In this document: positions 38,357 to 50,830 of the stretch, piece by piece
How positions within the stretch are numbered: the stretch's first letter is position 1
Layout of the letters: every line of letters starts with the position of its first letter
Assembly: GCF_033807715.1 (NCBI RefSeq)
Contig: NC_084599.1
Span: 29,383,625-29,447,624 of the forward strand
Direction of reading: 5' to 3'
DNA: 64,000 nucleotides
Origin: Cololabis saira
Taxonomy: Eukaryota > Chordata > Actinopteri > Beloniformes > Belonidae
Program-made: the position numbers and the translations under genes
Notes under the pieces: model-generated
Database searches by the model: none
The model's input: only the letters and a program-made list of their open reading frames with translations
Told to the model about the DNA's origin: nothing

Positions 38357-38830
38357 CATCTTTGTGTCCGCACAACACTAAAAACATTTACTATTTCCAT
38401 ATGTGGAGTGAAGTTGTGGAACAGTTTGGGTGCGGAGCTCAAGCAATGTCCAAGCATGAGCCAGTTCAAACAGCGGTACAAAAAGATGGTTTTCACAGGG
38501 TACAGGGAGGATGACGGGCTTTGACAATCACCGGGTGTTTCCCCAGATCATTTAGTCACTTGTTTACTTACATTATTTATTTTCTTTGTTTGTTAATATG
38601 TACATATGTAATGTAAATATGTAACTATGTATATTCATGAGGTGTTGGTATACAATATATGAGAAGGGAAAAGGGGTAGGATTAAATACGCACATGCTTC
38701 TTTCTACTCCTTTTTGGACATGGTAACATTGTTTTATTTTTTTTGTTGTTTTGACTATTTTGACTTGTGTGGTGTTTTTATTTTTTCTCATGTTCGGAAT
38801 AAAGCTTATATTCATTCATTCATTCATTCA
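38357..38830 (+). pseudogene. LINE 3' end with (ATTC)n tail
   Basis: The plus-strand frame contains CGVKLWNSLGAELKQCPSMS and FKQRYKKMVF, the LWNSLP-type C-terminus of a non-LTR retrotransposon ORF2, ending in TGA near 38524. The 3' UTR includes GGGGTAGGATTAAATACGC and GTTCGGAATAAAGC, then ATTC tetramers. It is heavily 5'-truncated. Confidence 0.75.
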
Positions 38831-39012
38831 ACCCATGTAGCCGTCGTTTTACTGAAATTACTCTTCCCCATTTTTAGCTATTCTGCTATAAACACGATGT
38901 TAATGATGCTGAGATGATATTACCTTTATCTTACATAGTAAGTATCTATTATGTTACATAAAAGTCAAATAATAAGGCTAGTAATGTTTATCAAAGTAGT
39001 CATAGCAACAGC

Positions 39013-39236
39013 CAGTGGTCACCAACCCTGGTCCTCAAGATCTACTGTCCCGCATGTTTTACATGTTTCCCGGCCTCAGCACACCTGATTCTAATTAACG
39101 GTCGTCATTAGCTCGTTATCAAGGTCTGGACAGTTCTGTTGTCGACACAGCTCTTTGTATCACGGTGTGCTGAAGCAGGGTAGCATCTAAAACATGCAGG
39201 ACAGTAGATCTCGAGGACCAGGGTTAAAGACCACTG
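39013..39236. mobile_element. 224-bp hAT-like MITE
   Basis: CAGTGGTCACCAACCCTGG at the left and GGGTTAAAGACCACTG at the right are the ends of inverted arms of about 49 bp containing GGTCCTC and GTCCTGCATGTTTTA. No convincing 8-bp duplication. Right-half remnants of the same family appear at 43170-43240 and 46475-46535. Confidence 0.75.
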
Positions 39237-42200
39237 CATGATAGTTAATCCATTTTGATGAGTGAAATTAGCTTTCTTCTTCATGGATACCTCCATTATC
39301 TTTGCCCACTTATTTCCATTCTGGGTCACAGGGGTCTGCTGGAGCTTGTCCAGCTCTCTTTGGGATATTGTCAGTTTTTGTAAAGGGAAAATGAAGCTTA
39401 AACGCAGCAGCAGCACATGAAAGATTAAAAACATCATTCCACCTTTCATGGGAATTAAATGACTAAATAGAAATCCAGTCCTACATATCAATCATAATTC
39501 AATAAGGGCCTGGGCATGTTGTAGTCATTGAATTGTCCATGAGCTCCTATGTATGCCAAAGTATCTTTGAGGCAAACATAGCTCCATCACAAAAGTTAAA
39601 GCGGGATCAGAGTTAGTTCATGCAATAGGATGATGATATGAAGCACACCAGCAGATATATAACAACGCCTGAGAGAAGGGAAAAAAAGAAGAATCAAGGT
39701 GTTGCAGTGAACCAGGTGAGATTCAGACCTTACTCTGATTAAAATGCTTTGGTGAGATCTTAACAGAGATAGGCATGAATTAATACACATGCAAACCTCA
39801 TTAGACTGAAGCAATTTTGCAAAGAAAAGCAGGCAAAAGTTTCCTCCACAACCAAGTGACGGACACGGGATTTTGCATTTTGTACTGTTATATAGTATGG
39901 CATCTTAGGATTGTACTTTTCATTTGTCATGAAGTATCATGCAGAACAACTATAAAATATCATTAGATATTCATGGTAAGATATTCATGGTTCCCAAGGT
40001 TTCAATCCTAGGCTTAGTTCTATCATAGTTTTGACATTTCTTCCCACATCAGATTGCATTCACATTAACGTAAGGATTCAATTCTTTTTTTTTTTTTTTG
40101 TGGCCCAAAAATGACCATAATTTCAACACCCTTGGTTTTTCCCTTTTTTAGAAATATTTTCCCTTTGAAAAGAGGCTTTATTAACCCTTTCACCATCGAC
40201 TGCGGGTTAGCCTTGCTGTGTTTATCCAAAACAGAAAACTGTGAATGACTGTGTGTATGGCTTTGTTTTTGTTTGTTTTCATTTATTACAATGTGATTTA
40301 AACTGAAATGTTTAAACTGAAATAGTGCTTAGTTTGTTAGGTACTGTTTTTCAAGGTCAAGAATTACCTTTCAATGTGTGCAGAGTTATTCATGTTGTTA
40401 ATAGACGATCTTTGGCCTCAAAACTATTGCCATGGAGAGGAGGAATAAACTAAGTGTGAGGTGGTGCTCTGAAGACTCACGTCATGGTGAGTTTTCACTG
40501 GCACGTACCCTCATTTTCAAAGAAATAAAACTTAGAAATGTATTCAACCACATGTTTATTTCATAAGGATGTATTTATTTAGTATTTGCATTTGTTTTCC
40601 TTTTCGATCTTAATAATGATTTTAATGATATTTTTATCTGTTGATGAATAGGCTATAATGGATATGTACCAGCTTTCATAGTTCAAACTTATAAATGTAG
40701 TTCATGTTTACACAATGAACTAAATATTATGCATGACGGATGTGGTTAAAGGTACGCATCTATGGTCACAGTTGATTCAAAAAAGACTGCTCACTTCTCT
40801 TTAAGACCTCAGTCACGACAACTGTTGTATTTGGGGAAGTGGAATGTGGAAGAGCTTTGAGTTATAAATGTTCCCTGGACAGTAAATAGTGCCATGGTTG
40901 CTTTCTCACACCCAACAATGATTTCATTTGAATGGATATTTGCAATGTGTATATTTTCACTCCAGAGTTTTTATTTTCCATTTCAGGCTTCTGTTTTTAA
41001 TTTTCCACATTTAATCTAAAATCAAAATAGTATCCATGTGTTCAACCGTAAATAGATTAGTGGGTCCGCCTGTAGCCACAGACCTTAAGTTGTTTTTATG
41101 GCACTGTCCAAGATTGACTTTTGTTTGGTCTCTTGGTCTGTCACTCTCGTTTTTTATTTTTCTATTTTTCCCCCCACTGGTAGTTTCTTGAGTCTCTATC
41201 AGTTTCATTGGGCTTGGTGAGTGACGTAGTGCCATAAAGTGATACAAATATGTTAGAAGAGACAGATAGTAACTGATAGTAAAGACAGGACACTGCAACA
41301 GATGATGCTTCCTAAAAGTAGGCAAATAAATCAAGTTTCAGATTAAATTGAAACTGATGTTTTGATACAAAAAGTTATTTTTGCTGCTTTTAAAGATGTG
41401 TTCTGACATTGAGGACGCCATGTGATGAAATGTTTCATGTTTTATTTCAAGCTGTTCCTGCAATTATAAGAAGCAAAAATTTACAGTGAGCTTCTTGTTT
41501 CTGTCTTTCTTTTTTTTTTTTATAACTCAGTGTGTTGCCATACTCTCTTCTTCTGCACCTGTAATGTTTGCAGAATGTGTTTATGAAAGAAAAAGGAATA
41601 GATCTCTGAAAAAAAAAAATATTGGCAGCAAATGTTTCTCTGGAATATTAATTGAAATATTTGCATCAGAGAAATGTAAACTGACACTTTTACAACCTCT
41701 TACTCAAACCTCAGGCATTTTGTTGCTGATGGCAGTCTAGATGTTTCTTATTTTTACTCCATGGTCTCAACCTCTTCCAAAAAGATCTGTAATACTGATT
41801 TGTCTTGACCACAATTCACATTTCTACTCTGTGATGGTCTGTCCCTGGCAACAGAAGTGGACACTGTTAACGTTTGACTTTTTCTTTGTACGGTAGCTCT
41901 TGTGAATGTTGCTCTGTATTGCAGTCCTTGACAGAGGTCTTATACAGTGTTTTTAATTTCATGTGTGTACATCAGCTCTTGAGTGGTCTTGATGTAGTAG
42001 CCTACTGCCTGAGGTCTTTAGTTTGTGCACTCTTATTTGCCTACAGTATGCACAGAAATCCCTCCAGATTCTTTGAATTATTTTAATTATATTACGCGTT
42101 GTAGATTAAAAAATCTGTGGAAATCTTTTCTATTTTTTGTTTTTATAGTACCAGATTTTACCCCACATTTTAGACAAGGAACTGACCCAAATTTCTTACA

Positions 42201-43164
42201 TCCTGTGTGTTACAGGACAGAGAAGCATGAATTGATGTATAATAACAAATTAAACAATTCAAAGAGACAAAACATGGACTATTTTGGGTGTCAATGGGTA
42301 ATTTTCACTTTCTGTAGTCTCTGTGGATTTACTTGAATTGTTTTAAAACCAATAGCACACATAGATAAACAGACATTTGCTCACTTATTTGAAGATCTCT
42401 CCCTTTCCTGTATGAAAACACAGATTTACAAAGCAACCTGAATCAACCATCCTTTTACTCAGTTACTGTCCTAACAAATGTGTTCCAATAAAGGCCTTTT
42501 TTTTTTTTTTCAATGGAGCAACATTTCACTGGCTTGCGAGGAGATACACAGCGGAGGTTTGTGCGTCACAGGTAGGCCCCATCCATTACTGCACAGCTCT
42601 GTGGGGGCGTCTCGCATGTTAGACTCTGTGATGTCACAGCTTTTAGTGCTGTGGCGGAAAGGGAGGCGGTATATGTGGAGGGAGTGGGGGTGGGGGTGTT
42701 AACCAAAAGAGGAGGGATATTTTTGTCTAAAAGCTTCATATTGTTAAAGAGTGAGTGGGGGTGCCGAGCCTGCAGGCGGTAGCGGGGAAGGAGGTTTGAA
42801 TATATTTTTCAACCTCATTACACAATCTCTCATTTTCCTTTCCCTTTGAATTTAACAAGCACAAATATGGGCCAAATACACTGGGAATTAATTAGACGTG
42901 ATGGCTTTGTGGACATGGTTTTGTTTTCTCCTTCTCAAGGTGTTTGTTCATATGTACAAATGAAGTAAGAAATATATAGTCCACACAGTTTTACCCAGCC
43001 AAAATATGTTTGTTTTTGTGTTTTTCAATCGTAATATCAATGTATGTCATGTAATTTGCTTGTGATGATAGTTGATGTCAATCTAACAGAAGAAGATTCA
43101 GATTGTTTTGAGAAGTATTAGGTTTAGCTTACATCACATAGCTCCCATTCATTGGAATCAGGTG
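39237..43164. other. Intergenic stretch, nothing recognised
   Basis: AT-rich DNA with several T runs (40085, 41507, 42498). Open frames are short and unrelated to known families. A very short retroposon fragment (ACAGGGGTCTGCTGGAGC) lies near 39328. Confidence 0.4.
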
Positions 43165-43245
43165 TTGGAGGAGAGAAACATCTAACACATGCAGGGCAGT
43201 GGCCCTTGAAGACGACTGGGGAACATTGGTCTACAAACTTCCTGT
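43165..43245. repeat. Right-half remnant of the 39013 MITE family
   Basis: AACACATGCAGGGCAGTGGC followed by CTTGAAGACGACTGGGGAAC corresponds to the right arm wording of the 39013-39236 element. Confidence 0.5.
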
Positions 43246-43254
43246 AGACCTGAG

Positions 43255-43682
43255 GTCTGCTCCAACTGTCAGCTCCTTTAAATCAGGCCTAAAAACATTA
43301 CTGTTTACTCAAGCGTACTCCTAAAATAAATACTTACCTGCTGTACTCTACTGCCCTTTTTTTAACAACTTGTGCTTTTTATTATTTTACCTCTTTTCTT
43401 ATCATTTTATTTCATTTATTTGTTATTTAAGCGTACTCTAAAATTAAATACTTTCTGAAAACCGCAAATGAAATGTGTACCTGCGGTACTCTACTGCCCT
43501 TAGTTTTCAGCAACTTGTGCTTTTTATTATTTTACCTTCTTTTCTCATAATTTTATTTCATTTTATTTGTTATTTACTGTCTAATTATGTCTTGCCGCTT
43601 TTAATGTCAATGTAAAGCACTTTGCACTTTGAATACCTTGTGTTGAATTGTGCTATATAAATAAACTTGCCTTGCCTTGCCT
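43255..43682 (+). pseudogene. L2-type LINE 3' end with internal duplication
   Basis: Starts at the ORF2 end (CTGAGGTCTGCTCCAACTG) and runs into a 3' UTR with TACTCTACTGCCC and a tail GCTATATAAATAAACTTGCC. A block of roughly 150-180 bp containing GCGTACTC...CTTGTGCTTTTTATTATTTTACC is present twice in tandem. The same family lies reversed at 53740-54420. Confidence 0.7.
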
Positions 43683-43689
43683 TTTTTAT

Positions 43690-44180
43690 TTTTTTTTTTA
43701 TTTTTTTTTAATTTATTTAGCACAAACAGTATCATATAAATAAACAACATGAACAATCAACATTACTGGGATGTGCAAAGGGGAGGTATGAAACCCAAGA
43801 GGGCTTATATGAAAACCTCACCCAACATATTCAAATATCAAATTTGTTACAGTTTAAAAACAACATAGGAAAATAATTGAACAGTAATGAGAAATAAGTA
43901 GAAAAGTGTAAAGATTAAACAGTAAAATATACAAGGAAAAAAGAAAAAATAAATAAATAAATAGGAATACGTAGATAAATGAATAATACAAAACAAAAAT
44001 AATGAATAAGCTCATAAGGAGAGAGAGAGAGAGAGAGAAAAAACACAACAATAATTATCTTATGTCCGATGATACACGGTTTGACTGATGAGGTACTTTT
44101 TAAGAGCCTTTTTAAATGATGTTAAGTTAATAATTTTTTTCAGATAGTCAGGTAGTTGATTCCAGAGACGTGGACCTTGA
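43690..44180 (-). pseudogene. LINE 3' end, reversed
   Basis: The minus strand near 44065-44130 reads SFKKALKKYLISQTVYHR then stop, a LINE ORF2 C-terminus, followed by a 3' UTR (GCCCTCTTGGGTTTCATACC) like that of the copy at 20215-20830. The A/T-rich and GA-repeat stretch around 44019 lies inside it. Confidence 0.6.
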
Positions 44181-44189
44181 TAACGAATT

Positions 44190-46740
44190 TAAAATTGCCC
44201 AAGTGCAGTTCTAAAGAAGGCAGTGTGGAGGTTGGAAGAGCTTCGTGTCTGGTAGCTATGGACTTGGTTGTTGGACATAAATATGTCTTGCCTTACATCC
44301 TGGACAGTTTACCCGTCCATAGCAGGTTGGGATTTGTTGATAGACAGATCAGGGCACCAGACGGCCCACTGTTGATCTCCTCATGCACCAGCAGGTCAGA
44401 CTCCTGGCCTGTGGACCTTCCCACTCGCCCAGCCTGGAGGTCACAGGTCAGAGTGCTCCAGTTACCACTGGCACCACTGCTGTCTTTACCTTCTGAATCT
44501 TTTCTGTTTTTCCTTCAACCCTTTAGTCTTTTTTTTCAGCTTCTTGTGTTCCTGCTTCTTGGGTTTGCTGTTGCTTGGCATTGCTAAGTCTATTACTCCT
44601 GCTTTCCCCTGGACTTTGTTGATTGCTACAAGGTTCAGTTGATTAGCCAGCATCAGTTTATCAGTCTGACGTTTGTTATTCCATTCTCCACCTCTCGTGG
44701 CAGGTATCTCCCACCTTGACTTGGGGACTCAGTACAGATGTTCGTCTACTACACTAATCCAGCTACTTGGTTGTGGTGTTTCATGTATGCTTTGCTTGAC
44801 TGTTTCTTTCATGTTTATTACATGCTGGATTGTCTCTGGGTCTCTGTCTAGACCCTGGCCGCTATTACGCTCCTGCTCAAGGCCTGTCGTTGTCAGTCCT
44901 ATCACAAAAAGCTGCTCTGAAGTACAGAACGGACACAAGACAGCCATAACTTAAGTCTCATAATGATTACTCCTCCATCCTTCTCCATCTCTTCATCCTC
45001 TTAAAGGGATTTCTCCTGTTAGATATATTTGCTGAACATGCCTGGCGCTTACTTCCTCCATCCACTTTGTGGGCAGTATCATGGTGTTGGACTTGGGGTG
45101 AAATCTTGTCTTAATATCAGTCGCATCCATTGCACCTTTCAGCTGTTTGTACTACTGGTTTACCTCTCTCTGTGCAGCCTTCTCTGCCATGGAGGACTCT
45201 GCTTCTTACCTGCAGATGTTCATTTTGTAGCCAAGCATCCCTAGGATCACTGCTCCTGCACTGCACCCCATTGATTGGTCATCACTCCAGGGATTTCATT
45301 TGTTGTACATTCACATATTTGTTGTGCATTCACATCATCTAGCAGACTTTCAGAAGGTACTTCATCTCTTAGCTTTGGTAAGTGGGTCACGAAGGTTCAA
45401 GCTCTCCAGGTTAGTTAGGATCTTGCATCTCATGTCAGCTGCCTTTGTATTCATATTGTCAGGACATGTTAATTGGCGTTGGTAACCTTTCTCCTAGGGT
45501 GGTGATGATGATATATCCTCCCCAACCTGTTGTCCTGGCTCTTCTTTTCCAAAGCATCTTTCCCGTACCTCAAACTCTAGTTGTGATATCAAATTCCACT
45601 TCCTGACACTGAAATGCTGAGCCACCAGCTGTTTTTTTGGTCAGGGCTGGGGTTGCATTATGATCGGAATCCAAGCATGTGTTAGTCACAGAAGCTCATG
45701 TTTTCACATTAGTGTCCACAAATCCACGTGGCTTCCAGACACTCTGATGTGCTGGCAATTCATCCCAGCACATTATAATGTAAACCAAAGGCAAAGCTCA
45801 GCAAGATCATGTAACACGAGCATTAGTGCATCATATGACTCTTACATTCCTTAAGCGTGAGTCAACAAGAGATTGTAGAGTGCACAAGGATCTCTTGGCG
45901 ATCACTGTTACTTCTCAGAATGAGTGAATGCAGCATGTTAAGACAGCGTGATGAGCACTCAGGAATGCTTCACACCGGTTCAAATGATTCAGCTTCTGCC
46001 GAAACCAGGACGGTAATTGTTTTCAGCTGTATTGAGAAAACATGTATTTGATGCTGATGATTAATGTAAAAAACTAGAGCAAATATGAGCACCAAAGAAG
46101 TGAGCATCCACTATGTGTCTAAACAGATATAGATTAGGCCTACGGGCATTAGTATAACTTTATATTGTAAAAGCCTTTCTCTTTAAAAAAAAGAAGGTGT
46201 TCAGTGTTAATCTTCTTTAACAATGCTGTATAACATTAATATCAGGTATATGATGCACTGTAGGGATGTGTGTTCAAAAATAAAACAGAAAATTTGATTT
46301 ATATCTTATTTTCTTTCCGGCTCTCACCTTTCACGCACATTCTGGCTTGAAGTGTGTTGCTCCATTAATAGCAGCATGTGCCATCTTTTGAAACAAACAT
46401 GTGCCACTGTTACATCTGTTTTACATATATGATCTATTGTCTAAAAAGAAAAACAATCTGCACCAGTAGGATTTCTGCCTTAGACCAGGACAGAGGCCCT
46501 CAAGGACTGGAGTTTGACACCCGTGTCTTAGACGGATGCTACAACTGAGCGAAAATGTCAGTGGAAAACAGTGGATACCTGGTGCGCGGGGGGATTTGAT
46601 CTCCTCTTGCATGCTTTTTGAATTCTTTAGAATGAACTATTTCCACTAAAACAGGGCAACTTAAAATCCCTTTTAGTTATTTATTTTCCCTTCAAAGGAG
46701 ATCATTGATAACATTTTTAGGAGTTCACTTGACACCAGCC
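44190..46740. other. Gene-free stretch, possibly very old repeats
   Basis: No gene recognised. A 143-residue plus frame at 44156-44587 and a 72-residue minus frame at 44729-44947 are present. The minus frame contains DRDPETIQHV, faintly like the CRLCxDxPETIQHI motif of one LINE class, but nothing around it confirms this. A remnant of the 39013 MITE family lies near 46475-46535. Confidence 0.3.
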
Positions 46741-46789
46741 AATTGCATATTTGAAATGCTGTTTGAGATCAAGCGATTAAGAAGTTGAT

Positions 46790-47030
46790 AATTGTGATCA
46801 ATTTGAGTGAGTCCCACTAAGCTGCTCCACTGGGCCCGATGACGCAGTTTCAACTGTGGGTGAAGTTCCACAATAACGGAGGATGTAGGAACCTCTTGCA
46901 TGACAGAGAGACACGTGAATGTGTTGGTTTTCACAGAACACACCTGTGTACACAGAGTTACACGCTGATAATCTGAAAGTCGTAACCACAAAAACCTCAG
47001 ACAGACACACATGCCTTCATTGTTGAGCTC
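46790..47030 (-). repeat. Unassigned dispersed repeat, copy 1 (inverted to 48462-48690)
   Basis: Read on the minus strand it contains TCATGCAAGAGGTTCCTAC, TTGTGGAACTTCACCCACAG and GTGGAGCAGCTTAGTGGGAC, shared with the plus strand at 48462-48690. The two copies are about 1.5 kb apart and diverged. Family unknown. Confidence 0.6.
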
Positions 47031-47039
47031 TACTGTTGT

Positions 47040-48460
47040 AGAAAACAGAAGACTGCATTCAAAATGGAACTAGGTTTTTCTTTTTCAGAAGCATTACCTT
47101 TCTAAAAGTGCGGTGTCTGTAATCAGGAAAATTACAACCTAATGTCCCATATTTAAAGTCTTTGTGTCTTTTTTCAGCGTCTTTAACCATCTGAAAACAT
47201 TACATTCTCCTTACTTTCAATATGAAATTTGTGGGTTTTTAAAAAGAGATCTCTTGCTTTTTCCTCACTTTCATCTTTTACTCTAACCGGAGCATTCATG
47301 TATCATACCTCAGTTTATCAAACCAAATTTTAAATTGTAAATACATATATAACAATATAATAGTCCCATGTGATCATATATGATGTTCTTGGTATTTTAG
47401 TTTGGTGTCATGAATCTCAAGTGGTTCCCATAGATTTTTAGCTCAAATAGGAAACTGAAAAATGTAAATGACATTTTATGGAAACGTTTTTTTTTTTTTC
47501 ACGGTCTCCACATGGCTGAGGACTTGGTTTTCTATTAAATGTCAACTAGAAAAATAACCAACATGTGTTTCCATTGATCACTGCACTCCCTGTGGCTTTT
47601 TATCTGTTTCCGATTATTCATTTGATTAATGTTTAGCGCCCTTATCCAAATCAGTTCTCATAAGACTGTTTTTGAAACTACATGTTCTGCTAGTGCATAA
47701 TAAAATGTAGTATGTAGTATGTGGATTGCGTAATTTGCAGTATGCTAAAAACACAACCTCCAGGACGATTTCCAGTTTGCAACTGACGGGCGTACCGTGT
47801 GAACTGAATCCCATAATGCAATTTTCCACTATAACTGAGGCCAATCGAGCCATTCACAGAGGTCACATGAATCCCTTTTAATTTGTATATTGCATTTTAT
47901 TTTTTTTACAATTTCTATTGCTAAATTAACTATTTGTTTTCTATTTAATATTTTTTGCACGTTATTGTCTTGTGAGCTGCTTTAACAAGTGAATTTCCCT
48001 CCTGTGGGATCAACAAAGTTTGATCAGTTCTTATTTCATGGTGTCATATTATCCAGTAATTACAGACTGTGTAAAAAGAACGAGACTAACCCTCTCACTA
48101 CGTCACCCATACGTTTTCTAAAAGGTTAATACATTTACAAGTATATGAATTAGTGGAGTTAACGGTCAATGGGTAAATCATGTTGTCCTCATAATTACTG
48201 TTAAGTCCATGAGTTCTCTTTGTGTTTACGTTTTCCAACATGTACCAGTTTACGCAGGTCTAGTCTTCATTGTATGAACAGTTGCTTCGCAAATTTGAGC
48301 CAAAACAGCATAGTTTTGTCACTAAACAAATTACAAAGCCTAGATTTGAACCAGGAACCTTTTTCCTGTGGGGCAACAGTGCTATCCACCTTTCCATGGA
48401 AAAAAAAGCATGCTAATCATTGCATGCCCTTGCCTGTTCTCTACGCCTCGTAATGTGAAA
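47040..48460. other. Stretch between inverted repeat copies, nothing recognised
   Basis: AT-rich DNA without a protein match. It could be the interior of a larger element bounded by the two inverted copies. Confidence 0.3.
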
Positions 48461-48461
48461 C

Positions 48462-48690
48462 ATTGAAGGGGTGTGCGCGTGCTGGGGTTTCTGTGGTTAA
48501 GAGTTTGAAATTGTCTGTGTCTATTTGGGTGTGTGATAAAAACCAACATAACTTACATGTCTGTCTGTCATGGCAGAGGTTCCTACTTCTTTGGGTATTG
48601 TGGAACTTCGCCCACAGTTTGAAACTACGTCACCAGGCCTCATGGAGCAGCTTAGTGGAACTCGCGCAAATGCTCAACAACCTGGGATTG
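48462..48690 (+). repeat. Unassigned dispersed repeat, copy 2
   Basis: Contains TCATGGCAGAGGTTCCTAC, TTGTGGAACTTCGCCCACAG and ATGGAGCAGCTTAGTGGAAC, matching copy 1 in opposite orientation. The 121-residue open frame across it is not recognised as protein. Confidence 0.6.
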
Positions 48691-48699
48691 TTGTATTTT

Positions 48700-49494
48700 A
48701 TTTTTATTTTCCTGTTAATAAGGATGGGTAATGTGTTAAATGAAAAAAAGGAATATTGCAAGTGCTTTAAAGGGAGGAGAAGAAATGAAAACACAGGTTA
48801 CAGCCAGTCCATGACATGCCTTAAATAATCATTGATTTAAAATGAACAGCAACAGTTTGCCCAGGTTTGATTCTCTCAAACGTTACAAACAAAAGGAGTC
48901 ACAATGTCACTGTAACTACTGATGGACCATCGGTTGTTACTGATGGATGTGTCAACTTAGAGGGATTGTGTGTGAAAAGTGAGAACTAGGAAAAGAAATG
49001 TGTCAAGGTTTGATTTTTGTTTTTGAATATACATACCCACACTGCATCACATACCTAACTCTGAAGCACTGCCAGGCTTTTATAATATCAAGTTACACCA
49101 GTGATCGCAGTCCAACCCCGCTGCAAGTAAGGCAACATAACAGGGCACATGTTGTATCTATTGAGCTTCATTAGCGTGTAAAGCTCACAGCAGAACCTCA
49201 GGAAAGTCACTGAAACACAGGGTGGATGCTTATATCTACTGAGACCTTAAAATTTCTCAAATGTGCTCCGCTCTTCCGAATGAATCAGAGGTTTAAGGGC
49301 AGACCAAATATTCATCACATGTTGCTTGCTTATCTTTGCTTACAGCCAAAGCTGATTCATTTCAACTGGTGCCAAGCATCCCAAGTCCTCATCACGCTGT
49401 CACTCATTGTAAGAAGTGAAAATCGTTGCATGTAGCACAGTTTCACGGTTAGTCATGATATCAGTCATGTGACGTGCTGATATAACTGTTTCTA
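48700..49494. other. Intergenic stretch, nothing recognised
   Basis: Short frames only, no TIR pair seen. Confidence 0.4.

Positions 49495-49572
<78 letters not shown>
49495..49572. repeat. (TA)n microsatellite
   Basis: About 38 uninterrupted TA units. The minus-strand frame encoding Ile-Tyr repeats is an artefact. Confidence 0.98.
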
Positions 49573-49574
<2 letters not shown>

Positions 49575-50035
49575 ATATGGCAATATATCACAATACTTTG
49601 CCTGCCGATTTGATATCGATATTCAAAATTTGAATATTGATTTTTTTTTTTTTCAAATGATACATCATGTTTCAGATGGGTTGTAAATCCAGTACGGCTT
49701 TATTGTATACATGGGCTTAAATAATATTGTTAATGTTAATTTCCTATTAAGTAAATAATATTAAAATATATGCAAATATACTGTAACTTCAGCTTGTATA
49801 GTTACAATAAAACAACATGGATAATTTGAATTACAGTGTTTTGACACATGAATTATCACTATAATCTGATGTACGTGCAACTCGGATTTTAAGATGCATA
49901 ATGCCTTTTACAGTTTTCAGCAAACTACGTATAACATCATAATGTATCGCAAAATTTGGATATCGCAATATCATATTGTATCGTGACTCAAGTATCGTGA
50001 TTGTGAGGTCCTTGGCAATAGATTGGAATAGCTTC
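49573..50035. repeat. Probable dispersed element with ATATCG/CGATAT wording
   Basis: The left has CAATATATCACAATAC and GATATCGATATTCAAA; the right has GGATATCGCAATATCATATT and GTATCGTGA...GTGAGGTCC. This wording is common in fish short elements. Exact ends were not found. Confidence 0.4.
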
Positions 50036-50061
50036 ATTCATTTTTTTTAAATAAATTAAGG

Positions 50062-50222
50062 ATGGATGGATGGATGGATGATGGATGGATGGATGGATGG
50101 ATGGATGGATGGATGGATGGATGGATGGATGGATGGATGGATGGATGGATGGATGGATGGATGGATGGATGGATGGATGGATGGATGGATGGATGGATGG
50201 ATGGATGGATGGATGGATGGAT
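50062..50222. repeat. (GGAT)n microsatellite
   Basis: About forty GGAT tetramers with one interruption near 50078. It lies against the Tc1 remnant at 50228. The Met-Asp-Gly-Trp frames are artefacts. Confidence 0.98.
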
Positions 50223-50227
50223 ATCAT

Positions 50228-50830
50228 GTCAGATAAATTCTTGCGTGTTTTGAGTCATTATCATGTTGGAGGACCATCATCTGTGACCGACACCAGGTTT
50301 CCAACACTGGGCAGCACATTTCTCTCCAGAATGCCTTGATAGTCAAGTAATTTCATTTTACCTTCACAGATTCAAGACACCTTGTACAAGACTCAGCAAA
50401 GCAGCCACAGAACATAACCGAACCCCCTCCATGTTTCACAGTAGCTATAGTCACACTGATGTACCTTGACATCGGAGTTCAACGTGAATCTTCAATACGT
50501 TGTTCTGGACTCTTTGGTTATCGTTATCCACCTCTTCAATTTGTCACCAATGTTTCTCTTGCAGCCTCGTCCAGGGAGATTAACTGCGATCCTGTGGAAC
50601 CAAAACTTCTGAATTAAATTTGCAACTGTAGTCACCAGGACATTAAGCTGTTTGGGGATGGTTTTATATCATTTACCTTTAACATGCTTGTTTGAAATCT
50701 TCTTTTTGATAGCCTCAGACACCGCTACCCTTTGCTTTCATAGACCAACAGCACAGTGACTTTTCATCCTTTACATAAGCTGACTGGTTGAATGAAGACT
50801 GTAAACACCTGTGATGCTAATTACAGGACA
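50228..50830 (-). pseudogene. Degenerate Tc1-like transposase, second family
   Basis: The minus strand reads, in broken frames, TGTGAAACATGGAGGGGG then TTCGGTTATGTTCTGTGGC (the HGGGSVMxWGC block), CTTGTACAAGGTGTCTTG, and near 50330 [11 protein letters not shown], an ordered set found in one abundant fish Tc1 family. Stops and shifts are frequent. TIRs not found. Confidence 0.65.

Noticed and set aside
42025..42336. 103-residue plus-strand frame
   Set aside because: AT-rich, no motif, no splice context or codon bias suggesting an exon.
44156..44587. 143-residue open frame
   Set aside because: No conserved motif, Leu/Phe-rich end; overlaps the start of a LINE 3' region.
44729..44947. Possible fragment of an R2/R4-like LINE (PETIQHV)
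   Set aside because: One short motif only, with no ordered neighbouring motifs; too weak to annotate.
46725..47012. 95-residue minus-strand frame as a gene
   Set aside because: The sequence recurs in inverted orientation at 48462-48690 in a different frame, so it is a repeat, not a conserved protein.
49400..49591. Ile-Tyr repeat protein
   Set aside because: Translation of a (TA)n microsatellite.
50062..50253. Met-Asp-Gly-Trp repeat protein
   Set aside because: Translation of a (GGAT)n microsatellite.
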